From the NCBI RefSeq assembly GCF_030814655.1, contig NZ_JAUSVK010000001.1, positions 5,525,001-5,589,000 on the forward strand: a stretch of DNA of 64,000 nt, given 5' to 3'. Positions 48,319 through 56,705 of the stretch are shown in pieces (within the stretch, counting starts at the first letter, position 1; each line of letters starts with the position of its first letter). Both the position numbers and the translations under genes were made by a program. Origin of the DNA: Labrys monachus. GTDB taxonomy: Bacteria > Pseudomonadota > Alphaproteobacteria > Rhizobiales > Labraceae. The notes below the pieces were generated by a model. It made no database searches, was not told the DNA's origin, and worked only from the letters and a program-made list of their open reading frames with translations.

Positions 48319-50081
48319 GCCGCGACGAGCTCCGTTTTGTCGACGAGGATCCTGAGGTCGTCCGGCGCGTAGCGGGCGGTGAAGGCCTGGAAGCTCTCCT
48401 GCGGGCCGTGGCGGTGGCCGAGATAGGCGCGCAGCAGGCCGACGACCCTGTCGGGACACTGGTCGGCGGGCACGTCGCGCCACAGCTCGCGGCCGATCCG
48501 CGCCTGGTCGCCATAGCCGCCGCCGACCACGATCGAATAGCCCTCGATCTGGTCGCCCTCGTCGCCGACCGCGACCTTGGCGCCGATCAGGCCGATATCG
48601 CCGATATAATGCTGGGCGCAGGAATGGTGGCAGCCGGTGAGGTGCACGTTGACGGGCACGTCGAGCACCAGCCGCGCATCGACATAGTCGGCCAGCTCGA
48701 TGGCGTGCTCCTTGGTGTGGGCGGCGGCGAATTTGCATCCCGTCGCGCCGGTGCAGGCGACGAGGCCGGCGCGCAGCGATGTCGCCCGCCAGCCGAGGCC
48801 GAGCGCTTCCAGGGCGGCCTTGGCGGCCTCGACGCCGGCATCCGCCACGCCGGAGATCAGCAGGTTCTGCCAGACCGTGAGCCGGAGATCGCCGTCGCCG
48901 AGGTCGCGGGCGATGGCGGCCAGCCCCCGCATCTGGGCGCTGCTCATCCGGCCGACCGCCAGCGTCACGCCGATCCAGTTGAGGCCGGCCTGGCGCTGGG
49001 GATGCACGCCGACATGGGCGGCCCGGTCGATGGGCGGGCGCGGCATCGTCGCCGCCTCGGGGAAGCGGGTCAGCGCGCGGCCGAGCTTCTCCTCGACCGC
49101 GGCGAGATAGGCCTCGAAGCCGATGGCATCGAGCACATATTTCATGCGCGCCCGAGTCCGGTCGGTACGATCGCCCCTGTCGATGAAGACGCGCACGATC
49201 GCGTCGGCGACGGTGCAGCATTCCTCGGCGCGGCAGAAGACGCCGGTCGGGCGCGCCAGGTCGCGATGGCCGGTGATGCCGCCGAGGACGAGGCGGAACC
49301 ACAGGCCCGGCTCGACGCCGCGCCCGTCGGCGACCGTCACCGCCTGGAAGCCGATGTCGTTGGTCTCCTCCAGCGTGGCGATGCGCCCGCCGCCGTCGAA
49401 GGCGACGTTGAATTTGCGCGGCAGGCCGTAGAGGGAGCGGTCGTTCAGGATGTGATGGTGCCATTCGCGCGCCAGCGGCCGGGTGTCGCACAATTCCTGG
49501 CCGTCGATGCCCGCTGTCGCCGAGCCGGTGACGTTGCGGATATTGTCGGCGCCGGAGCCGCGCGAGCAGAGGCCGAGATCCTGGATCGCCTCGACGACGT
49601 CGACGGCATGGTCGGGCGCCACCTCGCGGATCTGGAGGTTGGCGCGCGTCGTGACATGGGCGTAGCCGCCGCCGAATTTCTCGGCGACGTCGGCCATGCC
49701 GGCGAGCTGCCAGTGATTGAGGATGCCGTTGGGAAGGCGCAGGCGCACCATGTAGCTCGACTGCGCCGGCGCGACATGGAACAGCCCGAAATAGCGCCAG
49801 CGGAAATTATCCTCCGGCTTCGGGAAGGCTCCCGCCTTCGCCTGCGCCTTCAGGCGCGGATAGGCATCGAAGGGGTGCTCGGCCCGCTTCCATTTTTCCT
49901 GATCCGCCAGCTTCCTGCCGGCGGCCGCCGCCGCGTCCTGCGCCGTGACGTGGGCGGCATCCGGTCCCGTCGGCGGGGAGGCCGCCGCGGCCGGCGGCGG
50001 CCTGACGCCGCGCAGGGCCTGCAGGCCCGAAGCGAAGCCTTCGAGATAACGCTTCTGGTCGGAGGAGAAATCGCTGCCCAT
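48315..50081 (-). CDS. nirA: ferredoxin-type nitrite reductase
   Basis: 588 residues. Both halves of the duplicated nitrite/sulfite reductase fold are present (FRWRYFGLFHVAPAQSSYMV, TTRANLQIREV; LNWIGVTLAVGRMSSAQMRG). The siroheme-[4Fe-4S] cysteines are in CTGATGCKFAAAHTKEHA and LTGCHHSCAQHYIGDIGLIG. It reduces nitrite to ammonium with six electrons. The N-terminal ~70 residues are a less conserved, Ala/Pro-rich extension. Start codon overlaps the previous stop (TGATG). Confidence 0.95.
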   Translation of the reverse strand: MGSDFSSDQKRYLEGFASGLQALRGVRPPPAAAASPPTGPDAAHVTAQDAAAAAGRKLADQEKWKRAEHPFDAYPRLKAQAKAGAFPKPEDNFRWRYFGLFHVAPAQSSYMVRLRLPNGILNHWQLAGMADVAEKFGGGYAHVTTRANLQIREVAPDHAVDVVEAIQDLGLCSRGSGADNIRNVTGSATAGIDGQELCDTRPLAREWHHHILNDRSLYGLPRKFNVAFDGGGRIATLEETNDIGFQAVTVADGRGVEPGLWFRLVLGGITGHRDLARPTGVFCRAEECCTVADAIVRVFIDRGDRTDRTRARMKYVLDAIGFEAYLAAVEEKLGRALTRFPEAATMPRPPIDRAAHVGVHPQRQAGLNWIGVTLAVGRMSSAQMRGLAAIARDLGDGDLRLTVWQNLLISGVADAGVEAAKAALEALGLGWRATSLRAGLVACTGATGCKFAAAHTKEHAIELADYVDARLVLDVPVNVHLTGCHHSCAQHYIGDIGLIGAKVAVGDEGDQIEGYSIVVGGGYGDQARIGRELWRDVPADQCPDRVVGLLRAYLGHRHGPQESFQAFTARYAPDDLRILVDKTELVAA

Positions 50082-51319
50082 CAGGCCGCCTCCCTGTGCA
50101 GTCCGGGTGAGAGGGTCTCGCAAAAGGCCCGGCCGAAGATCAGGCCGTCGCGGATGGCGGAGATGTCGCTGCGCGTGCGGATGAGGTCGCGGTACCACAG
50201 CCCGTCCTCGGCCTCGCCGACGAGCGCCGCGCCGACCAGCCGCCGCCCCTTCAGCACCAGCCGCTTGCAGAGGCCGGCGGCCCGATCCTCCAGGATGATG
50301 TCGTCGCTGCCGGCCTCGCCGAGGAAGTCTCCGGCGGAAAAGACGGGAATGCCGGAGACCTTGAGATTGGTGGAGAGCGCCGTGCCCTCATACGCGGCGT
50401 CGAGCTCGCCGCCCCAGCGCCGGGCCAGCACCGCCGCCTGTTCATAGGCCGGCTGGACGAGCCCGTAGACGATGCCGCGATGCTCCGCGCATTCGCCGAT
50501 GGCGTGGATGAACGGGACGACGGTCGAAAGGTGATCGTCGATCAGCACGCCCCGCTTGGTCGGCAGGCCGGCGCCCACGGCCAGCTCGATGTTGGGGCGG
50601 ACCCCGGCCGCGACGACGACCAGGTCCGCCGGCAGGCAGGAGCCGTCGGCGAAGGCCAGCCCCTCCGCCGCCTGCCGTCCCACCACCTCGGTGGTCCGGG
50701 CGTCGAGCAGAACGCGGATCCCCTTGCGCTCGATCGCCCGCTTGAGGAAGGCGGCGCTGCGGCGGTCGAGCTGGCGTTCCATCAGCCGGTCCATGACGTG
50801 GACGAGCGTCACCGGGGCGCCACCTTTCGCCAGGGCGTAGGCGGCCTCGATACCGAGCAGGCCGCCGCCGATCACCGCGATGCGCCTGCCGTCCTGCGCC
50901 GCCTGCCGCATGGCCGCGAGGTCGCCGAGGTCGCGGAAGCTCATCACGCCCGGCAGCGACATGCCCGGCATCGGCAGGCGCAGGGCGGACGAGCCGGTGG
51001 CCAGCACCAGCCGGTCGAAGGCAAGGCGTCCGCCATCTTCCAGGACCGCCTGGCGGCCGGCCGGATCGATCGCCATGACGCGCCGGCCGGTCAAGAGGCG
51101 GATGCCGTGCGCCTCGTACCAGTCGCGATCACGCAGCGCGATCTCGGCCTCGCCGATGTCCCCGGCCAGGAGGGCGGAGAGCAGGACGCGGTTGTAGCCG
51201 GCTTGCGGTTCGGAGCCGACGACGGTGACGGCGAAGCGCCCGGGGGCATGGCGCATCACCTCTTCGCACAGCCGCACGCTGGCCATGCCGTTGCCGACGA
51301 TCAGGAGCTTTTCGAGCAT
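50081..51319 (-). CDS. NAD(P)H/FAD oxidoreductase, NirB N-terminal-like
   Basis: 412 residues: FAD motif LLIVGNGMASVRLCEEVM, NAD motif RIAVIGGGLLGIEAAYAL and the segment VRPNIELAVGAGLPTKRGVLID, as in the N-terminal half of NirB. The siroheme half of NirB is absent; that reaction is done by the separate NirA. The protein likely passes electrons from NAD(P)H to NasA (which carries the BFD-type [2Fe-2S] domain usually found in NirB). Resembles the NAD(P)H oxidoreductase gene of some rhizobial nas operons. Confidence 0.88.
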   Translation of the reverse strand: MLEKLLIVGNGMASVRLCEEVMRHAPGRFAVTVVGSEPQAGYNRVLLSALLAGDIGEAEIALRDRDWYEAHGIRLLTGRRVMAIDPAGRQAVLEDGGRLAFDRLVLATGSSALRLPMPGMSLPGVMSFRDLGDLAAMRQAAQDGRRIAVIGGGLLGIEAAYALAKGGAPVTLVHVMDRLMERQLDRRSAAFLKRAIERKGIRVLLDARTTEVVGRQAAEGLAFADGSCLPADLVVVAAGVRPNIELAVGAGLPTKRGVLIDDHLSTVVPFIHAIGECAEHRGIVYGLVQPAYEQAAVLARRWGGELDAAYEGTALSTNLKVSGIPVFSAGDFLGEAGSDDIILEDRAAGLCKRLVLKGRRLVGAALVGEAEDGLWYRDLIRTRSDISAIRDGLIFGRAFCETLSPGLHREAA

Positions 51320-51328
51320 GATGTGTCC

Positions 51329-52546
51329 TCAGATGCGGGCGGCGGCCATGCCGCCTTCGGCGATCCAGGTCGCGCGCCAGCGTCGCTTCACGCGGGTGAG
51401 GGCGGCGAGCGCCAGCGCGGCCAGGGTGGCGAAGATCAGGAAGCCGGCCTGGTAGGATCCGGTGATCTGCCTGGAGAAACCGAGGCTGGAGGCGAGATAG
51501 AAGCCGCCGACGCCGCCGGTCATGCCGACCAGCCCGGTCATGACGCCGATCTCGGCCCGGAAGCGCTGCGGCACCAGCTGGAAGACGGCGCCGTTGCCCA
51601 TGCCGAGCGCCAGCATGCCGACGAGCAGGACCGCGAAGCCGGCCCAGAGCGAGCCGAAGCCGAAGCTCGCCAGCACCAGGGCGACGACCGCCACGCCATA
51701 GAGCAGGGTGAGCATGCGCACGCCGCCGAAGCGGTCCGACGCCGCGCCGCCCAGCGGCCGCACCAGCGAGCCGGCGAAGACGCAGCCCGCGGTGCAATAG
51801 CCGGCCGTGACCGGATCAAGGCCGTATTGCGTGTTGAAATAGATGCCGAGGGAGGAGGCGAGCCCCGAAAAGCCGCCGAAGGTCACGGCATAATAGAACA
51901 TGAACCACCAGGCGTCGGGCTGGCGCAGCACCCTGGCATATTCGACGAACGACTTGGACGGCGGCTGGTCCGGGCTGTCCTTGGCGCAGGCGAGATAGAC
52001 GATGAGGGCCAGCGCCAGGGGGATGGTCGCGAGGCCGATGACATTGCTCCACCCGAAGGCGGCCGCCAGCATCGGCGCGAACAGAGCGGCGAACACCGTG
52101 CCGGAATTGCCCGCGCCGGCGATGCCCAGCGCCACGCCCTGATATTTCGGCGGATACCAGCGCGAGGCGAGCGGCAGCGCGACGGCGAAGGAGGCGCCGG
52201 CAAGGCCGAGGACGAGCCCGAGCGCCAGCACGGTGCCGTAGCTGCGTATGCCGAAATGCCAGAAGGCGAGCAGCCCGGCGATGACGATGACCTGCGCCAG
52301 GATGCCGGTGAGCCGCGGGCGCAGGCGATCGACGAGATAGCCGTTCACCACGCGCAGGAAGGCGCCGGCGAGCACGGGCAGCGCCACCATCAGGCCCTTC
52401 TCGGCCGGATCGAGATCGAGGTCATGCGCGATCTGCACGGCGAGCGGCCCGAGGATGATCCAGACCATGAAGCTCATGTCGAAATAGAAGAAGGCGGCGA
52501 GCAATGTCGGCCAATGCCCGGATCTGAGGAAATCCCTCGTCTTCAT
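51329..52546 (-). CDS. narK: nitrate/nitrite MFS transporter
   Basis: 405 residues with 12 membrane segments. The nitrate-porter signatures AGAGNSGTVFAALFAP and GMTGGVGGFYLASSLGFSRQ are present. It is the first structural gene of the operon and imports nitrate (and may export nitrite). It lies 32 nt after the leader terminator. Confidence 0.95.
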   Translation of the reverse strand: MKTRDFLRSGHWPTLLAAFFYFDMSFMVWIILGPLAVQIAHDLDLDPAEKGLMVALPVLAGAFLRVVNGYLVDRLRPRLTGILAQVIVIAGLLAFWHFGIRSYGTVLALGLVLGLAGASFAVALPLASRWYPPKYQGVALGIAGAGNSGTVFAALFAPMLAAAFGWSNVIGLATIPLALALIVYLACAKDSPDQPPSKSFVEYARVLRQPDAWWFMFYYAVTFGGFSGLASSLGIYFNTQYGLDPVTAGYCTAGCVFAGSLVRPLGGAASDRFGGVRMLTLLYGVAVVALVLASFGFGSLWAGFAVLLVGMLALGMGNGAVFQLVPQRFRAEIGVMTGLVGMTGGVGGFYLASSLGFSRQITGSYQAGFLIFATLAALALAALTRVKRRWRATWIAEGGMAAARI

Positions 52547-52578
52547 CGTCGCGCTCCGCTGGGTTGTAGGCGCAAAAC

Positions 52579-52632
52579 AAAAAAGCCGCCGATCCATCCC
52601 AAGCCGAAAGGCGGCAGGAATGGATCGGCGGC
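52579..52632 (-). terminator. nas leader terminator (attenuator)
   Basis: A 13-bp perfect stem (GCCGCCGATCCAT / ATGGATCGGCGGC), with a smaller hairpin in its loop, is followed by TTTTTT on the reverse strand. It is 32 nt upstream of the narK start, between promoter and first gene, and so would block the operon unless read through. Confidence 0.92.
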
Positions 52633-52634
52633 GA

Positions 52635-52718
52635 TGCCGTAGCGCGCCCATCGACGGGCGCAGGGCCTCAGGAGGCCAGATTCGGAAGGGGAACCGCGGG
52701 TCGGACCGTCATTGGCCC
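52635..52718 (-). promoter_or_regulatory. nas leader hairpins, candidate NasT (ANTAR) target
   Basis: On the reverse strand GGGCC-AATGAC-GGTCC (52718-52703) makes a 5-bp stem with a hexaloop that has A at position 1 and G at position 4, as required for ANTAR-protein binding. Downstream GCGCCC-GTCGAT-GGGCGC (52661-52644) is a 6-bp stem with a hexaloop that keeps G4 but has G at position 1. A third short palindrome (GGCCTC/GAGGCC) lies between. With the terminator just below and nasT adjacent, this fits antitermination of the nas operon. Confidence 0.7.
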
Positions 52719-52866
52719 AGGCGGTGCAACGAAAGGATCATGCCTTTCAACATGCCGTAATTTACGCGGCGGATGCTTTTTTGAGCAAGGCCAAATTTTA
52801 TGCGTGAAGCGCCAAAGCTGCCGATATTTTCGGCTGGACGCTCGGTGCGCCGGCCGCGCCGGCACC

Positions 52867-54129
52867 TCAAAAGGAGGCGATATAGGCCTCGATCTCATCC
52901 GGGTCGAACAGCCGCCCGTCGAAGAAGCCGTCCGGCCCGAGGATCATGGCGCCGTTGCGCGAGGCGACCGGGGTCGCCGTCTTCAGGGCGCCCTCCACCT
53001 TGGCGCTGGCGCGCGGCAGGTCGATGCCGGTGCCGGCGAGCGCCGCACGGTAGAGGTCGGGCCGATAGACCCGGCGGGCCGTATCGGCGAGGCCGGGCGC
53101 ATAGGGAACCTGCCCCCACCGCACCATCTGCGAATAGAACCACAGAGCATGGCTCTGCCAGGGAAAATTGGCGGCGTGGTCGTGGAAGACCAGGAAGTCC
53201 GGCACGAGCGAGGGAGGCGAGCCGGATTTCCGGACCAGGCTTCCGCTCAGGGCGCGGGCGATGATCCGCGCCGACGTGCCGAGATAGGCGGGCGCAGCGA
53301 GGATCAGGCTGAGCTCGGCGTGGTTGGCGGCGTGGCCCGCCCATGCCGCCGCCTTCGAGAGCGCCCGCAGCAGGGCGGCGAGCGTTTCGGGCGAACGCTC
53401 GGCAAAATCGGCGCGAAAGCCCAGCACCTTCTCCGGCCCCTGGCGCCAGAGGGCGGATTTGGTCGCGACGATGACCCCGGCGCCCGCCTCGACGGCCAGG
53501 GAATTCCAGGGCTCGCCGACGCAGAAGCCGTCGATCTGGCGCTCCAGCACGGCGTCGACCATGAAGGGCGGCGGCAGCACGATGATGCGCACGTCGCGGT
53601 CCGGATCGATGCCGGAGGAAGCCAGCCAGTAGCGCAGCTCGTAATTATGGCCGGAGAAGGGATGCACCACGGCGAGGGTCAGCGGCCCGCGGCCCGCCTC
53701 CCGCCCGCGGGCGACGACCGCCGCGAAGGCGCGCCCCATCGCGGCGGGTCCGGCCCCCAGTTCGGCGCCCGCCGCCTCCATCGCCTCGTAGACAGCGGGC
53801 GACAGCGTGATGGCATTGCCGCCGAGGCCGAGCGAGAACGGGGCGATCATCGGCACGGCGACATGGCCGATGCCCAGCGTCGAGGCGATCGGCATCGGGC
53901 CCAGCATGTGGGCGGCATCGAAATGGGCGAGCATGACCCGGTCCCGGATATTGGCCCAGGACGTCTCGCGGGCCAGCGCCAGCGCCAGGCCTTCGGCCGC
54001 GGCGAAGCCCTTTTCCTTCGCCACGATCAGGGGCGCGGCATCGACGAGGGGAATGAAGCCGAGGGTGAGAGGGGTGCTCCCGTCCTCGCTTGCGTCCCGG
54101 GCGCCGATGCGTTCGATATCCGCCTGCAA
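52867..54129 (-). CDS. nasS: nitrate/nitrite sensor NasS
   Basis: 420 residues of the NrtA/CmpA binding-protein family (LTLGFIPLVDAAPLIVAKEK, RDRVMLAHFDAAHMLGPMP, VVHPFSGHNYELRYWLASSG). Unlike NrtA it has no signal peptide or lipobox, so it stays in the cytoplasm. Next to nasT this identifies it as NasS, which holds NasT inactive until nitrate or nitrite binds. Confidence 0.92.
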   Translation of the reverse strand: MQADIERIGARDASEDGSTPLTLGFIPLVDAAPLIVAKEKGFAAAEGLALALARETSWANIRDRVMLAHFDAAHMLGPMPIASTLGIGHVAVPMIAPFSLGLGGNAITLSPAVYEAMEAAGAELGAGPAAMGRAFAAVVARGREAGRGPLTLAVVHPFSGHNYELRYWLASSGIDPDRDVRIIVLPPPFMVDAVLERQIDGFCVGEPWNSLAVEAGAGVIVATKSALWRQGPEKVLGFRADFAERSPETLAALLRALSKAAAWAGHAANHAELSLILAAPAYLGTSARIIARALSGSLVRKSGSPPSLVPDFLVFHDHAANFPWQSHALWFYSQMVRWGQVPYAPGLADTARRVYRPDLYRAALAGTGIDLPRASAKVEGALKTATPVASRNGAMILGPDGFFDGRLFDPDEIEAYIASF

Positions 54130-54240
54130 TGTCGTCTCCTAAAGCAAAATGCGTTCAAGCCGGAGCGGATCACCAATTCAACCCATTGGTACTGAAGGCA
54201 TTTTGCGATTCTCGTTGATTCGATCCGAAAGTGGAACGCT

Positions 54241-54828
54241 CTAACTCAAGAGCCGGACGGCGGTGATCAGGCTGCGCGCCACGTCGGCGACGCGGCGGCT
54301 TTCGTTCATCGCCGTCCGGCGCAGCAAGGCATAGGCCTCCTCTTCGGAAATGCCGCGGCTCTTCATCAGGATGCCCTTGGCCTTGTCGATGATCTTGCGG
54401 TCCTCCAGCGCCTGCCGGGTGCGGTGGAGCTCCTCGCGCAGGCGGTGGAAGGCGTTGAAGCGGCTGATCGCCATGTCGAGGATCGGCTTGACGCGCTCCT
54501 TGCGCAGGCCGTCGACGACATAGGCCGAAACGCCCGCGTCGATGGCCGCCTCGGTTGAGGCCTTGTCGCTCTGGTCGACGAACATCACCACCGGCTTGGG
54601 CACGCTGCGGGAGACCTGGAACATCTGCTCGAGCACGTCCCGGTTGGGATTTTCAAGATCGATGAAGATGACGTCGGGATCGGCCTCGACGATCTGGCGC
54701 AGCAATTGCCGCATGTCGGTGATGACGGTGATCCGGCTGTGCCCGGCCTCGCGCAGCCCCTCGTCGATCACTGACGCCCGGACCGAATCGTCGTCGATCA
54801 ACAGGATATGCAGCGGCGCGTCCTTCAT
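54241..54828 (-). CDS. nasT: ANTAR-domain antiterminator NasT
   Basis: 195 residues. A receiver-like N-terminal domain (ILLIDDDSVRASVIDEGLRE; DVIFIDLENPNRD) is followed by a C-terminal ANTAR domain (LEDRKIIDKAKGILMKSRGI, SEEEAYALLRRTAMNESRRV). NasT binds paired hairpins in the leader RNA of the nitrate operon to prevent termination. Located 111 nt upstream of nasS in the same direction. Confidence 0.95.
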   Translation of the reverse strand: MKDAPLHILLIDDDSVRASVIDEGLREAGHSRITVITDMRQLLRQIVEADPDVIFIDLENPNRDVLEQMFQVSRSVPKPVVMFVDQSDKASTEAAIDAGVSAYVVDGLRKERVKPILDMAISRFNAFHRLREELHRTRQALEDRKIIDKAKGILMKSRGISEEEAYALLRRTAMNESRRVADVARSLITAVRLLS

Positions 54829-54911
54829 GGCCGCATATTCGCGGAGGCCCCGCCGCACCGCAAGGTCATAGACTGTGCAGGCGGGGCCGAGGGAGGGCGC
54901 GGACGCGCCGG

Positions 54912-55673
54912 TCAGCTCAGCACGATGCCGCCGCAGACATTGAGGGTCTGGCCGGTCACGAAGGCCGAGGCGTCCGAGGCGAAGAAGCAGGCGGGGCCGG
55001 CGACGTCCTCGGGCTGGCCGAGGCGGGCGAGCGCCGTCTTCTCGATCCAGCGGTCTGCGTTGGCCTTGTCGGCGAGGTTGGTGCGCCCCATGTCGGTGAC
55101 GATGATGCCGGGGCACAGGCAATTGGCCGTGATCCCGAACGGGCCGACCTCCTGCGCGAGCACGCGGGTGAAGCCCATCACTGCCGCCTTCGAGGCGGAG
55201 TAATGGGCCTGGTTGGGCGCGCCATGCTTGCCGCCGATCGAGGCGATGTTGACGATCCGGCCGTAGTGCCGCGCCTTCATATGCGGCAGCAGCGCCTGCA
55301 CGACCAGGAAGGTGCCCTTGGCGTTGACGTCGAGGACGGCATCCCATTCGCCTTCCTCGAGGTCGTCGACCGATTTCGAGATGAGGATGCCGGCATTGTT
55401 GACGACGGCATCGACCTGTCCGGCCTCGGCGATCGCTTTGCCGACCATCGCCTGGACCTCGCTCTTGCTGCTGACGTCGGCGAAGACGGTCCAGGCCCTG
55501 CGCCCCAGCGCCCGGATCTCGCCGGCGACGGCCTCCAGCTGCGCCGACTGGCGCTCGATGTCGTTGACGACGACGTCGAAGCCTTCGGCGGCGAGGCCGA
55601 GCGCGATGGCGCGGCCGATGCCGCGGCTGGCGCCGGTCACGAGGGCGACGCGTCCGTTCGACGGCTTGGTCAT
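54912..55673 (-). CDS. SDR dehydrogenase (polyol/sugar)
   Basis: 253 residues: TGASRGIGRAIALGLAAEGF, NNAGILIS, catalytic NIASIGG and YSASK, and CGGIVLS at the end. Some motifs recall galactitol- and gluconate-type dehydrogenases. Last gene of the eight-gene cluster (43-nt gap from the permease), so it should act on the imported polyol. Confidence 0.88.
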   Translation of the reverse strand: MTKPSNGRVALVTGASRGIGRAIALGLAAEGFDVVVNDIERQSAQLEAVAGEIRALGRRAWTVFADVSSKSEVQAMVGKAIAEAGQVDAVVNNAGILISKSVDDLEEGEWDAVLDVNAKGTFLVVQALLPHMKARHYGRIVNIASIGGKHGAPNQAHYSASKAAVMGFTRVLAQEVGPFGITANCLCPGIIVTDMGRTNLADKANADRWIEKTALARLGQPEDVAGPACFFASDASAFVTGQTLNVCGGIVLS

Positions 55674-55716
55674 GGCGTTTTCCTTCCCTTTGTCGTTCGT
55701 CGCCGGCGGCGAATGC

Positions 55717-56703
55717 TTACCTGAAGAACCGGATCTCGGTGGTCATGACGGCGAGGCTGACGGCGGCGAGCATGACGAGGCCGCGCACCTCGTTCTGGCC
55801 CCAGAAGGGCGCGCCGAGCAGGTTCAGCCCGTTGTTGAGCATGCCGATGATGACGACGCCGACCAGCGTGCCCTGCACCGTGGCGCGGCCGGGCTTGAAC
55901 GCGGTCATGCCGAGGAACACCGCCGTCAGGCTGTCCATCAGATAGGCATCGCCGGCGCCGGACTGGCCGCTGCCGAGGCGCGCCGTCAGCATGACGCCGC
56001 CGATGGCGGCTCCGAGCGCCGAGAGGACGAGCGCCACGACGCGGGCCCGGTTGACGTGGATGCCCGACAGCCGCGCCGCATGGATGTTGGCGCCGGTCGC
56101 GATGATGTTGCGCCCGAGCCGCGTGCGGTTGAGCAGCACATAGAAGACGATCGCCACCACGGCGGCGATGACCACGGGAACCGGCACGGCGCCGAACAGC
56201 TTGCCCTTGGCGATGTAGTAGAAGCTCTCGGGCATCGGCTCGTAGATCGAATCGCCGTTGGTGTAGGCATAGTTGAGGCCGAGCACCATCGGCCCCATCG
56301 CCAGGGTGGCGATCAGCGAGGGAATGCGCAGCACGGTGACCAGCAGGCCGTTGACGAGGCCGACCGCCACGCCCGCCAGCATCGAGAGCAGGATCGCCAC
56401 CGCGACCGGCTGCCCCGACCAGGCGATCAGGCCGGCGACCAGCACGACGGCGAGGCTGGCGACGAAGCCGATCGACAGGTCGAACTCGCCGCTGGCGACC
56501 GCCACCGTCAGGGCGGACGAGATCACCGCCAGGACGGAGATCTGGATCAGCACATTGCTGAGATTGCCGACGGAGAGGAAGCGGTCGCTCGCCAAGGCGA
56601 AGCCGGCGAAGATCAGGACCGCGGCCATCACGGTGCCGTACCGCGCGATCAGCCCGCTGAGATCGAGGCGGCCGGCCTCGGCGGCCGGTGTGTTCGTGCT
56701 CAT
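55717..56703 (-). CDS. ribose-type ABC transporter permease
   Basis: 328 residues, about ten membrane helices. It has ASGEFDLSIGFVASLAVVLV, VTVLRIPSLIATLAMGPMVL and TAVFLGMTAFKPGRATVQGT, the last a divergent form of the family's GGxxLxGGxG segment. Two nt after the ATPase gene. Confidence 0.92.
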   Translation of the reverse strand: MSTNTPAAEAGRLDLSGLIARYGTVMAAVLIFAGFALASDRFLSVGNLSNVLIQISVLAVISSALTVAVASGEFDLSIGFVASLAVVLVAGLIAWSGQPVAVAILLSMLAGVAVGLVNGLLVTVLRIPSLIATLAMGPMVLGLNYAYTNGDSIYEPMPESFYYIAKGKLFGAVPVPVVIAAVVAIVFYVLLNRTRLGRNIIATGANIHAARLSGIHVNRARVVALVLSALGAAIGGVMLTARLGSGQSGAGDAYLMDSLTAVFLGMTAFKPGRATVQGTLVGVVIIGMLNNGLNLLGAPFWGQNEVRGLVMLAAVSLAVMTTEIRFFR

Positions 56704-56705
56704 GA

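Noticed and set aside
52680-52800. Sigma-54 promoter for the nas operon
   Set aside because: GG and GC elements are present, but their spacing is wrong (15 instead of 10 nt).
52867-54129. NrtA periplasmic nitrate-binding protein of an ABC importer
   Set aside because: No signal peptide, no adjacent NrtB/NrtC, and nasT is the neighbour, so it is NasS.
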